A stretch of DNA of 64,000 nucleotides from assembly GCA_951813575.1 (NCBI GenBank), contig OX638375.1, positions 2,309,042 to 2,373,041 on the forward strand, read 5' to 3'. This DNA is from Candidatus Binatia bacterium. Lineage in GTDB: Bacteria > Desulfobacterota > Binatia > UBA9968 > JAJDTQ01. The translations under genes and the position numbers were made by a program. Under the pieces are notes generated by a model that did not search any database, was not told the DNA's origin, and was given only the letters and a program-made list of their open reading frames with translations. Of the stretch, positions 59,036 through 64,000 are shown one piece after another (position 1 is the stretch's first letter; every line of letters starts with the position of its first letter).

Positions 59036-60307
59036 ATGAGCCACCTCACCGGCCTCGCCTGCATACGGTGCGGCGCGTCCTTCGGCATCGAGCCCCGCTT
59101 CGACGGGTGCCCGGAGTGCCGGCGGGAGGCCCCCTCGAACCTCACGCCCCGGTACGACCTGGACGCCGCCGCCCGGGAACTCTCCGTCGAGTCGCTCCGG
59201 AACCGGCCCACCGGCATGCGGCGCTACCGCGAGTTGTTGCCGCCGGACATCCAGGACGCGGCCACCCTGGGCGAAGGTGACACCCCGCTGCTCCACTGCG
59301 AGCGCTACGGCCGCCGGCTCGGGCTCGAGCGGCTGTTCCTGAAAGACGAATCGCAGAACCCTTCGGGCTCCTTCAAGGACCGGCTGGCGTTCACCGCGCT
59401 GGCCATGGCCAAGCGCTTCGGCGCCCGGGCCGTCGGCGTCAGCTCCACCGGCAACGCCGGCGCCGCGGCTGCGGCCTACGCCGCTCGCGCCGGGCTGCCC
59501 TGCATCGTGCTCACCGTCCAGGGCGCGGCCTCGGCCATCGTCACCCAGATGCAGGCCTGCGGGGCCATGGTGGTGGCCACCCGCACCAAGGCCGACCGCT
59601 GGAGGTTGCTGCAGACCGGGGTGGCCCAGTGGGAGTGGTATCCGACCTCGCCCTACTTCGGCCCGCCCGTGGGCAGCAACCCCTACGGCGTGGACGGCTA
59701 CAAGACCCTCGCCTACGAGGTGTGCGAGCAGATGGAGTGGGAGCCGCCCGACTGGTGCGTGCTGCCGGTGGCCTACGGCGACGCGCTGTTCGGCATGTGG
59801 AAGGGCTTCGAGGAGCTGGCCGCCCTGGGGTTGATCCCCAGAAAGCCGCGCATGGTCGCGGCGGAGATGGCCGGCTGCCTGGGAGCGGCGCTGGCCTCCG
59901 GCGAGGACGCCGTTCCCGAGATGGCGGCGCCGGCACCCTTCTTGGCCGGTTCCATCAGCGTGAACCAGAGCACCTATCAGGCGCTGCATGCCCTGCGGGC
60001 CTCGGACGGAGCCGCGCGGGTGGCGCGAAACGACGAACTGCTGGGCCTGCAGCGGGATCTTGCGGCGGCCGAAGGCATCTACGCCGAGCCGTCCTCCCTG
60101 GCCGCCCTTGCCGCGGTGAGACGCCTGTGTGAGGAAGGGCGTATCGGCCGGAGCGACACGGTGGTGGTGGTCAACACCGCCACCGGCCTCAAGGACACCG
60201 CCGCCACCGCGGGAGCCGCGCCCGAGATCCCCACCGTCGACGACGGAGACGCCGCACGATTCCTGGAGATCCTGAAAAATGCCCACGGCTATCGTGTGGA
60301 GGCCTGA
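59036..60307 (+). CDS. Threonine-synthase-like PLP enzyme with N-terminal zinc ribbon
   Basis: 423 aa. Fold type II PLP enzyme: the Schiff-base lysine is Lys114 in NPSGSFKDRLA, with GVSSTGNAGAAAAAYAARAG as the phosphate-binding loop. A Cys4 motif (CIRC at 9-12 and CPEC at 25-28) is typical of the thrC-like archaeal/bacterial branch. It may be a true threonine synthase or a relative such as a cysteate synthase or diaminopropionate-type lyase; the neighbours are catabolic, so I leave the symbol blank. Confidence 0.85.
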   Translation: MSHLTGLACIRCGASFGIEPRFDGCPECRREAPSNLTPRYDLDAAARELSVESLRNRPTGMRRYRELLPPDIQDAATLGEGDTPLLHCERYGRRLGLERLFLKDESQNPSGSFKDRLAFTALAMAKRFGARAVGVSSTGNAGAAAAAYAARAGLPCIVLTVQGAASAIVTQMQACGAMVVATRTKADRWRLLQTGVAQWEWYPTSPYFGPPVGSNPYGVDGYKTLAYEVCEQMEWEPPDWCVLPVAYGDALFGMWKGFEELAALGLIPRKPRMVAAEMAGCLGAALASGEDAVPEMAAPAPFLAGSISVNQSTYQALHALRASDGAARVARNDELLGLQRDLAAAEGIYAEPSSLAALAAVRRLCEEGRIGRSDTVVVVNTATGLKDTAATAGAAPEIPTVDDGDAARFLEILKNAHGYRVEA

Positions 60308-60375
60308 GCCGGTCATGAGCCACAGCGTACAACGGACAAGAAGAGGCCGGTCGTGGCACGTCGCCACCCCACCAT

Positions 60376-60622
60376 CTGGATCCCGGGTCAAGCCCGGGAT
60401 GACGGGGAGGTGGGGCGCGCGGAACCGGCATTTTGGGCGCCCTGAGCGTCGTTCCGGGCGCCCTGAGCGTCACCCCGGACGCCCTGAGCGTCATCCCGGA
60501 CGCCCTGAGCGTCATCCCGAACGCCCTGAGCGTCATCCCGGGCGCCCTGAGCGTCATCCCGGGCGCCCTGAGCGTCATCCCGGGCGCCCTGAGCGTCATC
60601 CCGGGCTTGACCCGGGATCCAG
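60376..60622. repeat. Eight 21-bp tandem repeats bracketed by inverted REP-like hairpins
   Basis: A 29-bp hairpin (60376-60404) and the same hairpin in opposite orientation (60594-60622) flank eight units of 21 bp (starts 60438, 60459, 60480, 60501, 60522, 60543, 60564 and 60585; consensus CGCCCTGAGCGTCATCCCGG). Most differences lie at the 5' end of the array; the three last units are identical. Each unit ends in GTCATCCCGG, the arm of the hairpin. It occupies the 360-bp gene-free spacer 60308-60667; nothing else is seen there. Confidence 0.9.
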
Positions 60623-60667
60623 TCCGGGGCAGGCTCCGGGATCCAGAGAAATGGCGGCCTGGCTACT

Positions 60668-61672
60668 ATGAAGTTCAGCATTCAACTCCCCACCTGCACC
60701 GAGGGCCTGGTCAATCCGGTGCCGTTCGTGGAACCCGCGGAGTTCGTCCGCATGGCACAGGAGGCCGAACGGCTGGGCTACGACGCGGTCTGGGGCAACG
60801 ACCACATCACCCCGGCTGCCTACGCGCGGCAGAAGTGGCCGCAGCCACCCAACTTCTACGAAGTGCTGGTGACCCTGGCCACGGTGGGCGCCCGGACCAC
60901 GCGCATCCGGCTTGGCACCGCGGTGCTGGTGCTGCCGCTCAGGGACCCGGTGCTGCTGGCCAAGCAGGTGAGCACCCTGGATCGGTTCACGGGCGGCCGG
61001 GTGATCCTGGGCACCGGCATCGGCGCCTACCGCGAGGAGTTCGACGCCCAGTGGCCGCGGCGCAAGGCGGAGCGGCGCGGCGACCTGCTGGACGAAAGCC
61101 TGGAGGCGCTTCGGTGCCTCTTCCGGGACACCGACGCCAGCTACGAGGGGCGTCATATCGCCTTCAGGAACATCGCCATGCGCCCCAAGCCGTTGCAGGA
61201 TCCGTTGCCGGTGTTCGTGGGCGGCCACAACGAGGCCATGATCCGGCGCGCGGCCCAGGTCGGGCAGGGATGGCTGCCCGGCTGGCGGCCCTTCGATCAG
61301 ATCGTGGATCGGGTGGCGTTGCTGCGCCGGCTCACCGAGGAGGCGGGCCGGGAAACCAGGGCCGTGGAGGCCTGTTCCCAGTTCACCCTGTGCGTCGGCA
61401 AGACCCTGGAGGCGGCGCGCGCCCGCTACCGCAAGACGGGCATGGTGCAGCACCGCGTGTCGCTGGCGCACACCGGCCGCGACCCCGCCCTGGCCGAAAC
61501 CCACAACCTCATCGGCAGCCCTGCCAGCATCCTGGAGCAGGTGGCGTTCCTGGAAAAGGCCGGTATCGACCACGTGTGCGCGCTGCAGCTCCCCTCGCAC
61601 ACCGGCTCGGAAATGCTGCAGCAGATCGAGTGGCTGGCGGAAGAGGTGATGAAGCCGTTCAACGGCAGGTAA
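60668..61672 (+). CDS. LLM-class (luciferase-like) flavin/F420-dependent oxidoreductase 1
   Basis: 334 aa. TIM-barrel bacterial-luciferase fold: MAQEAERLGYDAVWGNDHITP, RIRLGTAVLVLPLRDPVLLAKQVSTLD and GGRVILGTGIG. Cofactor F420 or FMN cannot be told from the sequence. First of three consecutive paralogues, which are probably cotranscribed; a REP-like array precedes it. Confidence 0.88.
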   Translation: MKFSIQLPTCTEGLVNPVPFVEPAEFVRMAQEAERLGYDAVWGNDHITPAAYARQKWPQPPNFYEVLVTLATVGARTTRIRLGTAVLVLPLRDPVLLAKQVSTLDRFTGGRVILGTGIGAYREEFDAQWPRRKAERRGDLLDESLEALRCLFRDTDASYEGRHIAFRNIAMRPKPLQDPLPVFVGGHNEAMIRRAAQVGQGWLPGWRPFDQIVDRVALLRRLTEEAGRETRAVEACSQFTLCVGKTLEAARARYRKTGMVQHRVSLAHTGRDPALAETHNLIGSPASILEQVAFLEKAGIDHVCALQLPSHTGSEMLQQIEWLAEEVMKPFNGR

Positions 61673-61690
61673 GGGAGGAAAGGTAGTCTC

Positions 61691-62653
61691 ATGTCACAGC
61701 CAAAGACCACCGTAGGATACCTGCTGCCCACGCGCGAAATCGTGATGGCGCAGGCGACCCCCGACTGCGGCCGCATCATGGACCTCGCGGAGAGCGCCGA
61801 AACCCTGGGCTTCGACTCCATCTGGGTGGGCGACAGCATCCTGGCGCGGCCGCGGCTGGAGCCGTTGACCACCCTGGCCGCGGCGGCTTCCCGCACCAGC
61901 CGGGTGAAGCTCGGCACCGCGGTGCTGCTTCCCGCCCTGCGCCACCCCGTGGTGCTCGCCAACGAGATCGCCAACCTCGACCTCCTGTGCAACGGCCGGC
62001 TCATCCTGGGCCTGGGCATCGCCGGCAACAACGACCTCATCAAACGCGAGTTCGCCGGTTGCGGCGTGGATTCCCGCCACCGCATCGGCATCTTCGAGGA
62101 GGGCGTCGCCCTCATGCGGCGGCTATGGACCGAAAACGAGGTGAGCTTTCACGGGCGCCACTTCCAGCTCGACGGCGTGCGCCTGGGGCTCCACCCGGCA
62201 CAACCCTCCGGCATCCCGCTGTGGCTCGCCGGCAGCGTGGACAACGCGCTGCGCCGGGTGCTGCGGCTCGGCGACGGCTGGTTCCCGCTGCCCAACTCCC
62301 CGGAGAGCTTCGCCCGCAACTGGGAGCGGATCGAATCTCTGGCGCAAGAGATGGGACAGGACGCCGCCCGGCTCGCCCGCGCCGTCTACGTCACCGTCAA
62401 CCTGAACGACGACACCGCCCAGGCCGAGCGCGAGATGCGCGCGTTCATGGAAGGCTATTACAAGGTGTCCTACGAGACCATGGTGGCCGTGCAACCCCCA
62501 TGCAACGGCCCGGCCGCCCGATGCATCGAATGGCTCCAGGCCTACGTGGAGCGGGGCGCCAAGACCATCGTCGTGCGTTTCGGCAGCCCCGACCAGACCG
62601 CCCAGCAGGAACGCTTCGCCACCGAGGTAATGCCCGCGCTCCGCGCCGCATGA
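61691..62653 (+). CDS. LLM-class flavin/F420-dependent oxidoreductase 2
   Basis: 320 aa. Same fold: AESAETLGFDSIWVGDSILARP, VKLGTAVLLPALRHPVVLANEIANLD and GRLILGLGIAGNN, then IPLWLAGSVDNALRRVLRLGDGW. AGGGAGGAAAGG lies before the ATG, 18 nt after the first paralogue. Confidence 0.88.
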   Translation: MSQPKTTVGYLLPTREIVMAQATPDCGRIMDLAESAETLGFDSIWVGDSILARPRLEPLTTLAAAASRTSRVKLGTAVLLPALRHPVVLANEIANLDLLCNGRLILGLGIAGNNDLIKREFAGCGVDSRHRIGIFEEGVALMRRLWTENEVSFHGRHFQLDGVRLGLHPAQPSGIPLWLAGSVDNALRRVLRLGDGWFPLPNSPESFARNWERIESLAQEMGQDAARLARAVYVTVNLNDDTAQAEREMRAFMEGYYKVSYETMVAVQPPCNGPAARCIEWLQAYVERGAKTIVVRFGSPDQTAQQERFATEVMPALRAA

Positions 62654-62677
62654 CAGGAACGCCACCGGAAGGAAAGC

Positions 62678-63715
62678 ATGTCAGACCTCCAGTTCGACCT
62701 CGGCTTCAGCTCGCGCACCGTCGCCTCCTACCCGCTGGGCCGGCGGGTCGCCATCATCAAGAGCGCGGAGGCCCTCGGGTTCGACCGCCTGTGGCATTCC
62801 AACGAGAAGTTCGGCCGCGACATGGTGGCCAACATGACCCTCAGCGCCGCCCATACCGAACGCATCGGCATCGGCGCCGCGGTCACCGACCCCTACAGCG
62901 TCCATCCGGCTCTAACCGCCGCCGCCATGGCCACGGTGGACGACATTTCCTCGGGCCGAGTCGTCGTCGGCATCGGCGCCGGCGGCTCGGGCTTTCCCGC
63001 CATGGGCATCCAGCGGGAGCGCCCGGTGGCCGCCATGGCCGACGCCATCGCCATCATGCGCGGCATGTGGGCGGGCAAGCCCGCCACGGTGGACGGCAAG
63101 GTGGTGAGCGTGAACAACGGCGTGCTGGGATTTCCCGCCCGGGCCGACATCCGCATCGTCATCGCCAGCCGCGGCCCGGCGGTGTTCCGCCTGACCGGAC
63201 GCATCGCCGACGGCGCCATGATCGCCACCATGGCCACGCCCGAGGGCGTCCGCACCGCCTGGGACTTCGTCCGGCAGGGCGCGCAACAGGCCGGCCGCGA
63301 CCCCGAGGACATCGAGATCATCTCCCGCGTCGACACCTGCGTGGACCGGGACCGCGACAAGGCCCGGGCCGGAGTCCGGCAGATGATCGCCTTCCTGTTG
63401 TGGAGCAGCTACCCCAACCGCGACTTCGTCACCCAGTTGGGCATGGAGGTCCCCGCCGAGCTGGAGGCCATGATCGCCAAGCGCGACTACGAGCTCATGT
63501 TCAAGGCCGGACCGCTGGTGCCCGAGGAGTTCGTCGACGCCTTCGCCTGGGCCGGCACCCCCGAGGAAGTCGCCGCCAAGATCACCCGCATCGCCGAAAT
63601 GGGCATCCGCCGCTTCGGCACCTGGGTGCTCGCCCCGCCGGGAGGCGGGATCGAGTCGGTGATTCAGTTGATCGCGGAGGAAGTGATGCCGCGGGTGCGA
63701 GCGGCCTTCTCATAA
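62678..63715 (+). CDS. LLM-class flavin/F420-dependent oxidoreductase 3 (Mer-like)
   Basis: 345 aa. IIKSAEALGFDRLWHSNE, RIGIGAAVTDPYSVHPALTAAAMATVDD, SSGRVVVGIGAGGSGF; the Mer-like branch has a long C-terminal segment as here. GGAAGGAAAGC precedes the ATG, 24 nt after paralogue 2. Its stop overlaps the end of the opposite DUF1611 gene by 6 nt. Confidence 0.88.
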   Translation: MSDLQFDLGFSSRTVASYPLGRRVAIIKSAEALGFDRLWHSNEKFGRDMVANMTLSAAHTERIGIGAAVTDPYSVHPALTAAAMATVDDISSGRVVVGIGAGGSGFPAMGIQRERPVAAMADAIAIMRGMWAGKPATVDGKVVSVNNGVLGFPARADIRIVIASRGPAVFRLTGRIADGAMIATMATPEGVRTAWDFVRQGAQQAGRDPEDIEIISRVDTCVDRDRDKARAGVRQMIAFLLWSSYPNRDFVTQLGMEVPAELEAMIAKRDYELMFKAGPLVPEEFVDAFAWAGTPEEVAAKITRIAEMGIRRFGTWVLAPPGGGIESVIQLIAEEVMPRVRAAFS

Positions 63716-64000
63716 CCCCCCAAACGCCGAAAGCACCATATCTACCAGAATCCGCGGCGGCCGCGTCAGGGGGTCGGTGACCGGGATGCCGAGCTCGTCC
63801 TGGTACCCCGCGATGGCGGCGCTGACATCGGCGTCGGTCATGTTCTCGTGGTTGATGGTGAGGCCGATGACCTTCGTGTCGGAGAAGGTTTGAATGAGAT
63901 GGATCTCGTCGGCCGGCTCGGGCATCGGCATGTGCGCAAAGTCGGCACGGTGGGCTCGCGCGGGTGCGTGCTGCAACACGACGCCGTCGGGACAGGCGCC
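63710..64000 (-). CDS. DUF1611 family protein (DgcN-like), C-terminal part
   Basis: 97 C-terminal residues; the gene continues beyond the right edge. DGVVLQHAPAR, KVIGLTINHENMTDADVSAAI and ELGIPVTDPLTR match the C-terminal domain of DUF1611 proteins, a family that includes N-acetyl-D-glutamate deacetylase DgcN. In related genomes such genes often sit beside dipeptide epimerases and amino-acid catabolism; that is context, not proof. Convergent with the LLM operon. Confidence 0.75.
   Translation of the reverse strand, partial: GACPDGVVLQHAPARAHRADFAHMPMPEPADEIHLIQTFSDTKVIGLTINHENMTDADVSAAIAGYQDELGIPVTDPLTRPPRILVDMVLSAFGGL

Overview
The window is a GC-rich (roughly two thirds G+C by eye), densely coded bacterial chromosome segment with no rRNA or tRNA gene that I can see. 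The order parA-parB-atpX-atpF-atpH-atpA-atpG-atpD-atpC next to rsmG-mnmG-mnmE, the paired b and b' ATP synthase subunits, and the absence of the a and c subunit genes resemble deltaproteobacterial-type genomes (Desulfobacterota, Binatota and Tectomicrobia-like lineages). Three luciferase-like monooxygenases, a DUF1611 protein and a bicupin also suit an uncultivated soil or marine lineage of that kind. This placement is inference; no marker search was possible.

Positions 1-13 kb, almost all minus strand: a proS-pyrF-ribB operon; a 0.64 kb REP-like and tandem-repeat region; a tetR-MFP-RND efflux operon with two TetR-type operators; then rpmH-rnpA-yidD-yidC-khpB. Positions 12-24 kb: gpsA, gyrA, gyrB, an MFS transporter and a shikimate run aroC-aroK-aroB-aroQ. 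Positions 23-36 kb: the ATP synthase operon, parAB, rsmG, mnmG and mnmE, with two perfect parS sites. Together these are the conserved origin-proximal genes, but dnaA, dnaN and recF are not in the window.

Positions 36-46 kb hold a DAHP synthase, a large unknown membrane protein, a Gfo/Idh oxidoreductase, a YyaL-type thioredoxin-domain protein, a LexA-like protein lacking the serine nucleophile, mltG, thiD and small unknowns. Positions 46-56 kb are more accessory and partly AT-rich in their spacers: a deaminase gene with an in-frame internal deletion, hipBA, fluC, an Xre/RES toxin-antitoxin pair, a secreted phytochelatin-synthase-like peptidase, a DUF429 protein, plsY, a bicupin and a Fic protein. 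Positions 56-64 kb carry an orphan ABC substrate-binding protein, a truncated LysR gene, and a plus-strand run of an M24 peptidase, a threonine-synthase-like enzyme and three LLM-class oxidoreductases, ending in a partial DUF1611 gene.

The most unusual structure is repetitive. Two 165-bp palindromic elements share an almost identical 62-bp core but have different, internally matching terminal arms; each provides the stop codon of a housekeeping gene (aroB, atpH). Separately, three REP-like hairpins have their terminal TGACG arm expanded into tandem arrays with periods of about 18-23 bp.
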